Shown in pieces: positions 1-11,039 of a stretch of 64,000 bases of DNA. Every line of letters starts with the position of its first letter. Within the stretch, counting starts at the first letter, position 1. The DNA is from Isoetes taiwanensis (Eukaryota > Streptophyta > Lycopodiopsida > Isoetales > Isoetaceae), in NCBI GenBank assembly GCA_021234155.1, contig JAJEKV010000036.1:3156996-3220995 (forward strand), written 5' to 3'. The notes beneath the pieces were generated by a model. The model was not told the origin of the DNA. It made no database searches and worked only from the letters and a program-made list of their open reading frames with translations. The position numbers and the translations under genes are program-made.

Positions 1-1010
1 TCAATAATAATGAAGGTTTAACTCTGTTTAGCATCCTATGGTAAAGCCCACATATATATAAATAATAATGTACTGATTGATAATCATGTATATATACCGG
101 CACCACTTGATCATTCTTTCTTGTAACGAGTTTGACATTTTAAAGGCCACTCTTACATGTTTCATCATTGCCTTGCATGTCTCATTAATTTAAAGGTATT
201 GTGCATCAACAATGTCGTAATGATGGACAAAAGGACTAGACCATTGAAAATTTCAAGCATGGTGGCCCCCAATGGACACACTTATTCAAAAACCAAAGTT
301 ATGGTTTAATGGATTACCATTACATGCAACAAGGGTAGAGCCAATACCTTTGAATATCAAGTTAGAACCATAATTTCTCCACACTAAGCTAGACATTGAC
401 GACAATTTTGATTAAATTATAACAATAAAGAATGTCATTTCCTCATGATTAGACAAATGTTCAGATCATGTTGGGATCCTCATCCATTAGAGCTCAATCC
501 TAATGAAACAATGTTTGGGAGATAAATTTCCTTAAATTTTCCTAGCCTATTTTGCAATTTCTCTACGATGATATGGCATGTTTTGGATGATGTTCCATGT
601 CACATGATAGAAAATGACTAGACCTTTCTAGACCATGAGGTGCCTAAAGTGGAGATGCCAATGAATTAGGTTTACGTTTTCGAGGACGAAACGTGGTTGT
701 TTCATGGATAACTAAGTGCACCATCTCTAAACATGCATGCAGAGCCATGGCCACTGAAAAAATGGGGTTCAGATCTATTAGTCATCCATAATAATCCCGA
801 GCAATGTCTTGCTACTGCAAAAGTGGCTCTTGAATTCTAATTGCCACAGCGGGAGGAGAATACATCCAAACCCCATCCCGTCAATTCCTATTGCTTCGTT
901 CTTCAACTGCAACTTCTTGACCATGTCCCAAGTGCAAACATCCAAAACTCGGCCTCCATAACGTAAACCCTTTAATAACCCAGCAACACAAAAGGGTTTA
1001 CGTTTCGGAG
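1..1010. other. Stretch with no recognisable gene
   Basis: AT-rich sequence with stops in all frames. I see no RNA gene, transposon terminus or homology that I recognise. Confidence 0.6.
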
Positions 1011-1012
1011 GA

Positions 1013-1112
1013 ATGTTGGAGCCACCTTGGCATGCTGGAGCCTAGGTGGCGTGTTTGAGCCATCTTGGCATGTTGGAGCCCACATAGCATAGTTGAGCCA
1101 CCTTGACACACC
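1013..1112. repeat. Short minisatellite, 19-bp unit
   Basis: About five diverged copies of a ~19-bp unit of the type CATGTTGGAGCCTAGGTGG or CATGTTTGAGCCACCTTGG. The same unit builds the larger array starting at 2946, so this is a small satellite block of the same family. Reading frames across it are products of the repeat, not genes. Confidence 0.8.
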
Positions 1113-1330
1113 AAATTTGGAAGATAACGTTCTTTTGTTTTCAGGGCAAGAATGGATAAGGATGGGTGATTTGGAAACAAAGGTGATGACTTGGCAAGCA
1201 AAGGGTGACACAACAATGTGAGGGTGGTGATTGGCAAACAACTTTTTTCTTAGTCAAAAACAATTTTGTGACATGGATATGACATGGTGATGATGTGGAG
1301 GTGATATACAGGTGACATGCAGGTGATGTT

Positions 1331-1760
1331 GATGATGTGTGATGATGTGGAGGTGATATAATGGAAACTATGATATGTATGCACAATGGTGCTTGATTTT
1401 GAAAATTTTAGGCCAACTTTTTGCCTTTTCTAGAAATGTCATGTCAAAGGTGTGCTTTCTCTCTCTACCTTTATTTTTAGAGAGAGAATATGGTTTTGAT
1501 CTTAGAAATGGCCAAATTGGATGGAACTTTAGCAATTTTTGATGATGTGTGATGATGTGGAGGTGATATAATGGAAACTTTAACATGTATACACGATAGT
1601 GCTTGATTTCGAGATTTTTAGACCAACTTTTTGCCTTTTTTAGAAATGTCATATCAAAGGTGTACTTACTCTCTCTATCTTGTTTTTTAGAGAGAGAAGA
1701 TGGTTTTGGACTATAGGAAGGGCCAAATTGGATGGAACTTTAGCAATTTTTCATTGGATG
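1331..1760. repeat. 210-bp tandem duplication
   Basis: Two diverged copies, beginning at 1331 and 1541 with the same GATGATGTGTGATGATGTGG. Both contain a CTCTCTCT tract, an AGAGAGAGAA tract a little further on, and end in GGCCAAATTGGATGGAACTT. The CT and AG tracts could pair as a small hairpin in each copy. No coding potential is evident. Confidence 0.85.
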
Positions 1761-2945
1761 AATGGTGTAATATTGGCTAGAAAAAATATTGGCCAAAGAA
1801 ATAATATGAAAGATTGAAGAAACTGCAAACCCCTTGGTTTTAGTACTCAAAAGCAAATTCTAAGGTGAGGAATAGGCTTATTTATGACTCAGGTTATTTT
1901 TAACACGTATTGACTTATGTATGGTTTTTCGATGAGGTTGCTAGGGGCAAAAACTGGCAGGAGGTGCCATCTTTCGATCTGTATAGAGGTATTACATTTT
2001 GTATGTCAATGTAAACCTGATTGGGTATCTTAAAAATTGCTAAATTTGATTGGGTATCTTAAAACTGCATGCTTAATTTGAATTCAGGTGTTCAAAGTTG
2101 GGCCATTTTCTTTTATGGTCGAGTTGTGGAAGGCAGAAGGTGACACCATTGAGTTTTTGTAGTAAGTTTCTGTTTAATTTGGTTGGGAGAGTTTTCTAAT
2201 GGTTTCGTTAAACAGAGTTTCCCAATTAATGCGTTTATCTTAGCAGAGTTTTCCAATGTAGCTGCAACGTTTTAATGCTTTGCAGTGCCTACTTCTTACA
2301 TAAGGGTTGAACATTTGTGTTATCTGCATCCGGTAAAGGTTTCTACGCAGTGGCCGGGATGGCGTGAATGGCTTTATCATCATAAGAAGATGCAATGGAC
2401 TTGCTCTCAAGTATAGGAAGTTTTAGAATCCTAATCCTCCTCTGTTTTATTATTTGTTGTTATTGCGATGAGGCTGCCTTCCACCAACGATGCTTAGCTC
2501 ATGTATCTTAGATGCATTGTGGTTTGCTATTTTGAAGGACAAAAGTTGAAAACATGCAAAATGTTGTCGATTATAGTTAAGGTTATCATTAAGTGTGGCC
2601 TGCATTTGCAAATACAAACGGATGATGGGGCTTTTAAGCCATGGTAGGGGCTTTTGCATGCTATTCCCTAATATGTACATTCAATTTTTTTTTTTTTTTA
2701 TTGAATAACGGATGCATGACCATGTGCTTGAGATTCAGATTGACATGTGTCGCTCTTCCCCGTGTTTAAGTTTGCAAAAATCCTGGCTATATTTTATGAT
2801 GACGTATGCCCGCACCTTGCTGCTATAGAGCAAGTTCACCATTGCTAACAAAGAAGCACATCTGGTCATCTTCTTCGTGTGGGGGAGAAACAATTCTGTA
2901 TATGCACGCTGGAATTTGCTCAGTGCAAATGTTGGTGGTGCTTGC
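1761..2945. other. Stretch with no recognisable gene
   Basis: AT-rich, with a short T tract near 2688-2699. Short open frames here lack any recognisable motif or splice context. Confidence 0.55.
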
Positions 2946-3436
2946 AACTCTGGAGCCTAGGTGGCATGTTGGATCCCGCGTGGCATGTTTGAGCTACCTT
3001 GGCATGTTTGAGCCTAGGTGGCATGTTTGAGCCACCTTGGCATGTTGGACCCTAGGTGGCATGTAGGAGCCCGCGTGGCATGTTTGACCTAGGTGGCATG
3101 TAGGAGCCTCCATGGCATGTTTGAGCCACCTTGGCATGTTGGAGCCTGCGTGGCATATTTGATACACCTTGGCATGTTTGAGCCTAGTTGGCATATTGGA
3201 GCCTAGGTGGTATATTTGAGCCACCTTGGCATGTTGGAGCCTAGGTGGCATGTTGGGAATCCACGTGGCATGTATGAGCCACCTTGGCATGTTGGAGCCT
3301 AGGTGGCATGTTGGGAGCCCACGTGGCATGTATGAGCCACCTTGGCATGTTGCAGCCTAGGTGGCATGTTGGAGCCCGCGTGGCATGTTTGAGCCACCTT
3401 GGCATGTTTGAGCCTTGGTGGCATGTTGGTGCCTAG
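2946..3436. repeat. Minisatellite array, left part
   Basis: Tandem array of ~19-bp units arranged as trimers of about 57 bp: CATGTTGGAGCCTAGGTGG, CATGTTGGAGCCCGCGTGG and CATGTTTGAGCCACCTTGG. The 57-bp period is a multiple of three, so long repetitive open frames arise on the minus strand. They are not supported as genes. A transposon inserted at 3437 separates this part from the right part at 3970-4380. Confidence 0.9.
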
Positions 3437-3969
3437 CAGGGTTGCCCTTAAGGCCATATCTGCATAGGCGTGATTTAGAAGATGAGGCAAATCATAAGCT
3501 TTCTATATTAATTTTGTAGGCGATTACTTTTTGCGACTTGAACTGTTTCATAGAAACTCTGGCGAATCTTGCCAACGTTATTGTGGTAATTGAAATAAAT
3601 AAATTAGATGTCAATTCACATACAACTTAAAAGGATTAAAGAAACCTATAATGTGTAGCAAAAAATGAGTAGTTGTTGATTTTTTTAGTATTCTACCATG
3701 GTCCAGTATTCTACTATGGTCCACTAGAGCTAGCAAATAATTACTTGCTCTACAATGGTGATAGATCCATAGAATTGGAGGCGAAGCTCTAGATCTGAGC
3801 TAAAAAATACATGGCTAATTTAAGAAAGGCGGGAGGATGAAATGTTAAAACTTTGGCGAAAGAATATAATTTATTTTCAATAGTAACCTATTCAGCTTTA
3901 GTATCCCATTTTCGAAAATATTCATAATTTAGCCATTTGGCTATAAATAGCCCCTTAAGGGCAACCCTG
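3437..3969. mobile_element. hAT-type MITE, 533 bp, 8-bp target duplication
   Basis: The left end reads CAGGGTTGCCCTTAAGG and the right end is its reverse complement, giving 17-bp terminal inverted repeats. The element is flanked directly by GTGCCTAG at 3429-3436 and again at 3970-3977, an exact 8-bp target-site duplication. The CAGGG terminus plus an 8-bp duplication is the hAT pattern. There is no transposase gene, so it is non-autonomous. It inserted into the minisatellite after the array had formed, because removing it and one duplication restores the repeat register. Perfect TIRs and duplication suggest a fairly recent insertion. Confidence 0.93.
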
Positions 3970-4380
3970 GTGCCTAGGCGGCATGCTTGGGCCACCTTGG
4001 CAGGTTGGAGCCTAGATGGCATGTTGGAGCGCGCATGGCATGTTTCAGCCACCTTGATATGTTGGAGCCTAGGTGGCATGAAGCCCACGTGGCATGTTTG
4101 AGCCACCTTGGCATGTTTGAGTCTAGGTGTCATGTTGAAGCCTAGGTGGCATGTTTGAGGCACGTTGGCATGTTGGAGCCTAGGTCGCATGTTGGAGCCC
4201 ATGTGGCATGTTGGAGCCTATAGGTGGCATGTAGGAGCCCACGTGGCATGTTTGAGCCACCTTGGCATGTTTGAGCCTAGGTGGCATGTTGGTGCCTAGG
4301 TGGCATGCTTGAGCCACCTTGGCATGTTGGAGCCTAGGTGGTATGTTGGAGCTCACGTGGCATGTTTGAGCCACCTTGGA
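3970..4380. repeat. Minisatellite array, right part
   Basis: Continuation of the 19/57-bp array, beginning with the second GTGCCTAG copy of the MITE target duplication. With the MITE removed, the whole array is about 0.9 kb. Confidence 0.9.
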
Positions 4381-4469
4381 TCTAACCTTTGAAGGTATTT
4401 TTCATGAATGTAAAACAATACGATACATTTCCAAATTCGAGCACACAAACAATATTCCAGGTGGTGGTG

Positions 4470-5335
4470 CTTTGCTTAAGAAATAACCTCAAGAAAACCT
4501 CAAAAAAAACCATACTTCCTTAAGAAATGGCTGCGTAAAAACTATACCTAGTTATAAACCACACCACTTCAGAAAAACCACACTTCTTTAAAAAACAACC
4601 ACTTAAAAACTACACCTACTTAAAAACCACACCTAAAAAAACTATACTTACTTTAGAAAACAACTACTTAAAAACTACACCTAGTTATATAAGCCACACC
4701 ACTTCAGAAAAACCATATTTTATAAAAAAACAACCACTTAAAAACTACACCCACTTATAAACCACACCTCAACAAACCATACTTCTTTCAAAAACAGCTA
4801 CTTAAAAACTACACCCACTTATAAACCACACCTCAAAAAACAACACCTCAACTTAAAAATCCGCACCACCGGAAAACCATACTTCCATAAAAAAAACCAC
4901 TTAAGAACCCACTTATAAACCACACCTCAAAAAACCCATACTTCTTTCCAAAAACAACCGCTTAAAAAACTACACTCACTTATAAACCACACCTCAAAAA
5001 CAACACCTAGACTTAAAAAAATCATACCACTTGTAAAACTATATTTCCTTAGAAAACAACTACTTAAAAACTACACCTACTTATAAACGACACCTTAAAA
5101 AACCATATTTCCTTAAAAAATAGATACTTAAAAACAACACCTTATTATAAACCACACCTCAGAAAACAACATCCTCTTAAAAACAATTCATCTTTAAAAA
5201 AAAAAACTACACTTCCGCAAAATGAAACCACACCTAAAAAAAAAACCACACCTTCAAAAAAAAAAAAAAACTATAGCTCCTTAAAAAAAACCTACACCGT
5301 CTTCTTAATAAACCACACCTCCACATAACCACATG
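4470..5335. repeat. Degenerate AC-rich tandem repeat
   Basis: Irregular tandem units of about 60-70 bp built from phrases such as CTTAAAAACTACACC, ACTTATAAACCACACCTC and AAAACCATACTTCC. Strand composition is strongly biased: almost no G over 850 bp. No gene is visible. Confidence 0.8.
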
Positions 5336-5545
5336 TAGAGTTTTTTGAACAACAACATGTGGTTTTTCTTTTACTGTTGTTTTTAAGTGTGGACCCAGAA
5401 TTGGGGTGGTAGTGTATCTTTCATCTTAATACATAAGATCTTGTACATTACTATAATGTAGATCATATATAACTGCTTACATCTTTAATATGTAAATGCA
5501 TACATGATTCATAGATAAGATGGTCAGAAGTGCTTATATGGTGAT

Positions 5546-5786
5546 TCACTCATCATCATTATCTGCTGTGGTGATCCCACTTATCTCATAGCTATTGCGC
5601 TCGGGAAGCCAAATGAGGTGGATCATAACACGAATCAGCCCGGGGCAACGAATCTCAGCACCATTGGCTTTGGATTGCAGGTAGGGATCAAGAAGAATAC
5701 CCCTATCACTGCAACCCACAAGATCAGTAGCTCATTGAGCACTTGATCGCTTCGATGTGGTGAACAGAAGAAGGCGAATAATCCAT
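5546..5786 (-). pseudogene. Small gene family, copy 1, frameshifted
   Basis: On the minus strand this starts at the ATG at 5786 with MDYSPSSVHHIEAIKCSMSY, then loses frame by a 2-bp deletion relative to copy 2. In the next frame it continues through LLDPYLQSKANG and RVMIHLIWLPERN to a stop at 5546-5548, near the position where copy 2 stops. The upstream sequence also resembles copy 2: both have CGAATGGAGCTG before the start. I do not recognise the protein family. The single indel could be true inactivation or a sequence error. No signal peptide or membrane segment is evident. Confidence 0.7.
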
Positions 5787-6052
5787 GGGAGATGAATGAC
5801 CTCTAGCCCCGAATGGAGCTGTTTTTATAGTGAAGTAAAATTATTGATGTGAATTATTGGGGTAGACTGTAGCGCCATCATTGAGCGTGTACAAGTATCA
5901 TGTACTCGTACAAGTATGAAATATTTAATTACTCAGATTCTATACATCAACTAATATTCACTATGCTTATATTATATATATCCTTAACAGATACACAAAT
6001 CAGAAGTGCTTATATTATTATATCCTTAACAGGTATACAGATCATCGCTGAT

Positions 6053-6277
6053 TCACTCATCATCAACACCTAGCTCATAGATCTCCTGATCAGGAAGCCA
6101 ATATAGGTGGATCACAACACGAGTGAGCTTCCTGCAAGCACTCGCAGGACCATCTGCTTTGGATTGCAGCCATGGATCAAGGTTGACACCCTTTATCACG
6201 CAATCATACAGATCATTGTAGCTCATATAGCACTTGATGGTTCGGATGTTCTCCGGACGATCAGGCAAGGAAGCCAT
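6053..6277 (-). CDS. Small unrecognised protein, family copy 2 (74 aa)
   Basis: Intact 74-codon frame from the ATG at 6277 to a stop at 6053. Its core segments are IKCYMSYNDLYDCVIKGVNL, then DPWLQSKADG, then RVVIHLYWLPDQEIYELGVD, and it ends in an acidic DDE. Both neighbours share the core: an I-x-C-x-M-x-x-x-D/DL start, a D-x-W/YL block and an I-H-L-x-W block. Conservation of amino acids across diverged DNA argues for real coding. It is head-to-head with copy 3 across about 215 bp that contains a 26-bp tandem repeat. Function is unknown to me; size and composition suggest a small soluble protein. Confidence 0.65.
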   Translation of the reverse strand: MASLPDRPENIRTIKCYMSYNDLYDCVIKGVNLDPWLQSKADGPASACRKLTRVVIHLYWLPDQEIYELGVDDE

Positions 6278-6390
6278 GGGAGATGAGTGACCTCTACCAC
6301 CGAATGGAGCTGCTTTTGTGAATTATTGATGTTCATTGCCATTATACGAGTACCATACAAGTATGTATATGATCCAATAATTTCCATGTA

Positions 6391-6442
6391 TATACCATCA
6401 ATAATTTTGGTGGGTATATACCATCAATAATTTTGGTGGGTA
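6391..6442. repeat. 26-bp tandem repeat between divergent small genes
   Basis: Two near-identical 26-bp units beginning TATACCATCAATAATTTTGG. They lie in the shared upstream region of copies 2 and 3 and could be promoter elements, but I see no other evidence for that. Confidence 0.8.
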
Positions 6443-6492
6443 TAAATATACATCAAATTGCCGAGTGCAGCAACATTGGCCTCCGTCTAACT

Positions 6493-6735
6493 ATGACGCA
6501 TTCTGGTCCTGAACGTGATTCTATCACTTGCAAGATGAATCATAAGGACTTCAAGCAGTGCCGTGAGCGAGATATACCGCTTGAAGACTGGCTCACCACT
6601 GTTGCTCTCAATCCTCGCCATTATCCTGATCTCTTCGATGTTATCATCCATCTTATATGGAATAGAGAGCATCAAATGTTCATGATCGAAAGGATCTCTG
6701 GAGCGCCTTCTGCTGGTTCTGATGATTCAGAATAG
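6493..6735 (+). CDS. Small unrecognised protein, family copy 3 (80 aa)
   Basis: I chose the ATG at 6493 because it gives an 80-codon protein of the same length class as copies 1 and 2, and sequence conservation begins just after it. The residues ITCKMNHKDFKQCRERDIPL, then EDWL, then VIIHLIWNREHQMFMIERI align with copy 2. The tail is acidic and serine-rich (SAGSDDSE). It is on the opposite strand to copies 1 and 2, so the cluster includes an inverted duplication. Nucleotide divergence is high while the protein pattern is kept, which suggests past selection. No known domain is recognised. Confidence 0.65.
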   Translation: MTHSGPERDSITCKMNHKDFKQCRERDIPLEDWLTTVALNPRHYPDLFDVIIHLIWNREHQMFMIERISGAPSAGSDDSE

Positions 6736-6740
6736 TAAGA

Positions 6741-7040
6741 GTAGAAGAATAATAGTACTTATCATCTTGTTGTAATCTGGTTGTGTTAGTATACAACAGG
6801 TATACATAACCTTTTGTAATACATATAACCATACTATAAGTAATAATAGAAGAATAATAGTACTTGTTATCTTATTGTAATCTGGTTGTGTTAGTATACA
6901 ACAGGTATACATAACCATTTGTAATACACATAACTATACTATATGTATTGAGGTATACTAGTATGCAACAGGTATACATAACCTTTTGTAATACACATAA
7001 CCATACTGTAAGTATTGAGGTATACATAACCCTCCAAGGT
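6741..7040. repeat. ~105-bp tandem repeat downstream of copy 3
   Basis: Two copies with a period of about 105 bp start near 6742 and 6847, with a partial third copy from about 6956. They share GTATACAACAGGTATACATA and a TAATACACATAAC phrase. GTATAC-rich palindromic words recur. The repeat begins right after the stop codon of copy 3 and may form its 3' region. Confidence 0.8.
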
Positions 7041-7554
7041 ATACTATATAAAAATTATTCCAACTTGTCTTCAGAATTCCAAATTTAATGAAACTCTGAT
7101 TGTAAGTTGCTTTTAGAATGGTAGTTTGTAAACAGTCAGCCTTCCCCTGAAGCAATAATACCCAATCGGTGCTCATTCTTATCAAAATTATAAGTTGAGC
7201 TTGAGGTCAACATTGTCATCCCTACTCTGACCGATTTTGGTTTCTGCTGAAGTATTAGTTGGAGCTCAGTGTTAACAGGTTGTGATGATCGACATCGCCA
7301 TCTTTTCTACCGCCAAAAGATGACACAGAGAGCAAGTTATGCACAAAAGAATATAAAAAAAACTGGGCTTAGAGGGATCGCTATGGCAATCAATATATAT
7401 GAAACGAATAATTTATTAAAACGATTTGTACATAGGTTATCAAATACCAACGCTCTGGCTTAGAGGAATCACAATAGCGATTTGTCTAAGCTGGATTTGT
7501 ATTTTATTACAGATTCATCTTAAAGAATATATGGAAATTCTCTAACAAATGTTA

Positions 7555-9394
7555 TATTCCCCTCGGCATCGATGAGCACTTTAGCATTCGCCATGTCCAC
7601 TTGTCATCAGTATCCATGTCAATCCAACCGGATATCTCTTTCTCGTTCTCATCATCATAATCTACCAAGGCCACATGAGTATTTCTCATAGCCTCACGGA
7701 AGCTTTCTTTCAGTTCCTGATCGTTCTCTAGGGCACGAAGAGCGACGGGCTACCTGTGACGCTTTCTAGCGCACACCTTGCTGTATTCTTAGGAGTTGCC
7801 CTAACAATTATTGTCCCGCTCGGATGCATCATCCATCTGTTCTTCAACCTGTTGTACGGACTTATCTGGCACAAACGGACAACTTATTACAGGCATCAAC
7901 ACATCCAAATCATCATTAAAGGCTTCCAGTTTTGATATACCTGTTCTTAGACTCCCACTGTGTTGGCATAAGTTTCCCCTTTCTTCAGCATCTCCAATGT
8001 CTGTGCGTAGTTTTCACCCTGAAAATTGTCGATAACGTCGTCCAGGCTATCCGATATCATCATGCTCTGCATGATGTACACGTCAGGGGCTGGTAGAGGG
8101 TTCTCCCCTCTCGAAATTGGATTGTTCCTGCTCTCCATCTTCACCATCCTCCATATCTTCACCTTCCTCTCTGTTCTCCTTTGAAGCACCGCTGGATAGC
8201 TTTTCCAGGTACGTGAAGAAACTTTGAAGAAAGCGTGTTCTTCTGTCATCACATTCGAAAGCAATGCTTCTCTTCTCCTGGATAAAAGCAACCCTTGAAA
8301 ACGTCTCACAAAAAAAGAAGTCAAGCAAGCATCCATCCAGAGGAAAAAGTTGCTCCACAAAGTAGTAAGCGTAGGATCATTTGCGGCGGGAAGATAATAT
8401 CACCATCCATTGACATCCAGCTCTATCTCATTTTGGACGTGAACATGGACCTCCTATGTTTCTTTATTTTCTTGTCTGTCTTCTCATCACCGGTATGCTC
8501 CCAGACAGGCATCTCTGTCCTCTTTCCTAGATAATCAGGCAAGGAGAACTGCAGATCCAATCTTGCCTATTTAGACAAGACTCTGGCCTCATTTCTGTTG
8601 ACCAGGGTGTCGGTGATGAAGTACTTGTGTTTCTTTACCTGCTTTTTGTTCTCGAACCTGGGCTCTTCGTAAGTTCCAATATAAATGTGCCCTCCTCCTT
8701 CAATTTGTGTTAAAATATAGAGACAGATGGGCAATTGGCCAGGAAGGAGAAGCATCAAGAGGTGGTATGCTTTCGTTTTCGTCATTGTAGAGATCCTTGT
8801 GAACAAGTCAAGGAACTGGCCTACCTTCCAATCCGACTTGAAACCTCGCGTGTCTACACAGACCAGCTGAGTATGCTCTAATGTAGTGGTAGAGGAAATG
8901 CCATCTTTAGTGCACATCCTTACCACATTTCTCTCCTGGACACGAGCCTTATCCTAGTCCAGCCTGATAATGTCGTTAACACAGGCTAACATGACTGCAG
9001 GAAGAGTACCTAGGACATGATCTTTATTGATATTTTGTTTCACGTAAGCAGTATCCATGCCTGTAACTTAAAGCAGGCACTCTTTATAAACTTTGGATAT
9101 GACACAATCAAGTCCTGGTAGCTAAGGTACTGCACTTCTATGTTGGAGTTCAGTGTGGTGCAGGACCTCTCTCTCCATCAAAGTTAGCGTCCTCAAGTCT
9201 GATGCCCTTTGCTTGTAGTCGAATCGATCAGTGTAACCCGTATTGATATTCAAGAAGCATTTGCTTGCACGGATCTCGTCCATCAGACAATTCATCTCTG
9301 CATCGGACATGCGCCTCAGACACTGGTGGAAGGTCTTGTTAAAGAATTCCTTGGTCGGTTTCTCGAGTGCATTGTCTTGGTCGTTGGTCAGTTT
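7555..9394 (-). pseudogene. Unrecognised minus-strand gene, downstream part
   Basis: Several minus-strand frames read like real protein in an unbroken order from high to low coordinates. Near 9390-9150 is KKLTNDQDNALEKPTKEFFN followed by MSDAEMNCLMDEIRASKCF. Near 8926-8567 is TQLVCVDTRGFKSDWKVGQF. Near 8110-7950 is SDSLDDVIDNFQGENYAQTL. Near 7740-7600 is ALENDQELKESFREAMRNTH followed by an acidic stretch. Frames change by small indels and stops between blocks, so it is probably inactive or poorly sequenced. Its upstream part lies at 11586-12080, beyond the LINE. I recognise no domain. The composition is that of a soluble, charged protein. Confidence 0.5.
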
Positions 9395-11039
9395 CTTCTC
9401 CAAAGAGGAGGTTACATGGGCACTAAGCAGGATGGCAAATAACAAAGCACCGGATTTATATGGGCTAACAGCAGAGATGTTAAAAAGTGTACAAACACAG
9501 ATAGTAGGAATAATTACAGATATATTCAATGAGGTAATACACTCAGGCCTCCCAGAAAGATGGCAGTTCAACAAAGTAATTCCGCTCCATAAAGGGGGAA
9601 ACAGAGAGGAGCCGAGTAACTATAGAACCATCATGGTTAGCTCAGTATTTGCGAAATGGTTCGGGAAAACACTAGACCAAAAATTGAAGAGTTGGGCAGA
9701 AACAGGGAAACTCAGAGCACAAGGCCAGGCCGGTTTCCGACCGGAGTACTCGACTATGGACCATCTAGTGACCCTAAGGATAATGATAGAACAGGCAAAG
9801 GAGAGCAACAAGAAAATCATATGCTGCTTTGTGGACTTTAAGAAGGCCTTCGACACAGTACCCAGAGATAAGCTCATTCTGAGACTAATAGGATTAAGAG
9901 CACCAGATGGGTTGGTAGGATCAATCGCAAGACTATACCAAAAGGTATATGCCAAAATGGAAGGGGAAGGGGAAGCAATAGATTGCGACACAGGAGTAAA
10001 GCAAGGATGCCCATTATCACCCACGCTTTTTGGGATATACATAGATGCCCTACAGGAATTCTTAGAGGAGAAAGAGGGAGATAAGGAAGCACCAATGATA
10101 GGGAGAACGAAGGTTCCAATAATGCTATATCTGCACGACTTTAGGTATGATGGCAACCAAAAAGTCAAAGGAATGCAATGTAATGCTAGAGATACTAGAA
10201 GAGTTCCGGCTTGGAGACAGGATTAACAAATAACTGACAAAACAAAAATAGTGACCTTCGGTACAAAGACGAAGCACAAGACCTTCAAGTACAAGGGGCG
10301 AGAGCTAGAGGAAACCACAGGATACAGGTACTTGGGCTATGACACACATGGCGGGGGGAAGTGGTCAAAAGGGGCAGACAACAAATTTCAGGCAGCGATG
10401 GGCAACTATTATACCATGATGAATTACTGCACTAACAGCAGGATCACCAACTGGGAAATCAAAACATACCTATTTAGCACATTAGTAGCATCGACGCAGT
10501 TGTACGGATGTGAAACATGGGGACCAGGTCTAACAGAGAAAAAATGGGAGAAACAGGAAGGGATACTGAGACAGTGGCACGGACAGGAATTCCAGGTGAA
10601 AGCAGGTACATCATTAGCAACAATCATATATGAAACAACAGAAAAGCCAATGGAGGTGAGAGCATGGGAAAGAACAATAAGGTACCTAATAAAGGATAAC
10701 AGTTATGGGAAAGAGGATAAGTTATCGTCACTAGCAATGGAGGAATCAGCAAAGCAACACATAGTAAAAGGCAAGGGATGGTTTAACGATGTGGCGAGAT
10801 GGACGGCAAACATGGGGATGCAATTAAATCATATTATACAAGCAAATGGATGGGACGAAGAATGGACGGACAGGGCAATGAGAAGCTGGCTGGCACAGCA
10901 TACAGGTCCAAAAGTGGAATGGCTATTGGGAATCTTCAATCCACGGGGACAGATAGGACATATTACATACAAAAAGCAAACTTTGCTGTGTAGAAGCAAC
11001 AGGGAACGCTTAGCTAGGTTGAGAATGGGGAGCCAATGA
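9395..11039 (+). pseudogene. LINE reverse transcriptase, broken active site
   Basis: The RT blocks appear in order: NNKAPD..GLTAEMLK (about 9436-9483), VIPLHKGG..PSNYRTI, QAGFRPEYSTMDHL, then CCFVDFKKAFDTVPRDK (about 9822-9872) carrying the first catalytic Asp, then GVKQGCPLSPTLFGIYID (about 9993-10046). The YADD box is expected near 10120-10145, but the sequence reads LYLHDF, so the catalytic Asp pair is not intact. A frameshift follows: the natural continuation (MLEILEEFRLGDRI) is in another frame. The original frame has a stop at 10224-10226, after which KTKIVTFGTKTKHKTFKYKG resumes in the first frame and runs to 11039. It therefore cannot make active enzyme. It would have copied LINE RNA into DNA at a nicked target. 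Confidence 0.88.

Noticed and set aside
2994-4374. Minus-strand frames with repeated PPRLQHAKVAQTCH words
   Set aside because: Product of the 57-bp minisatellite period. The frame is broken by the MITE and unit variants.
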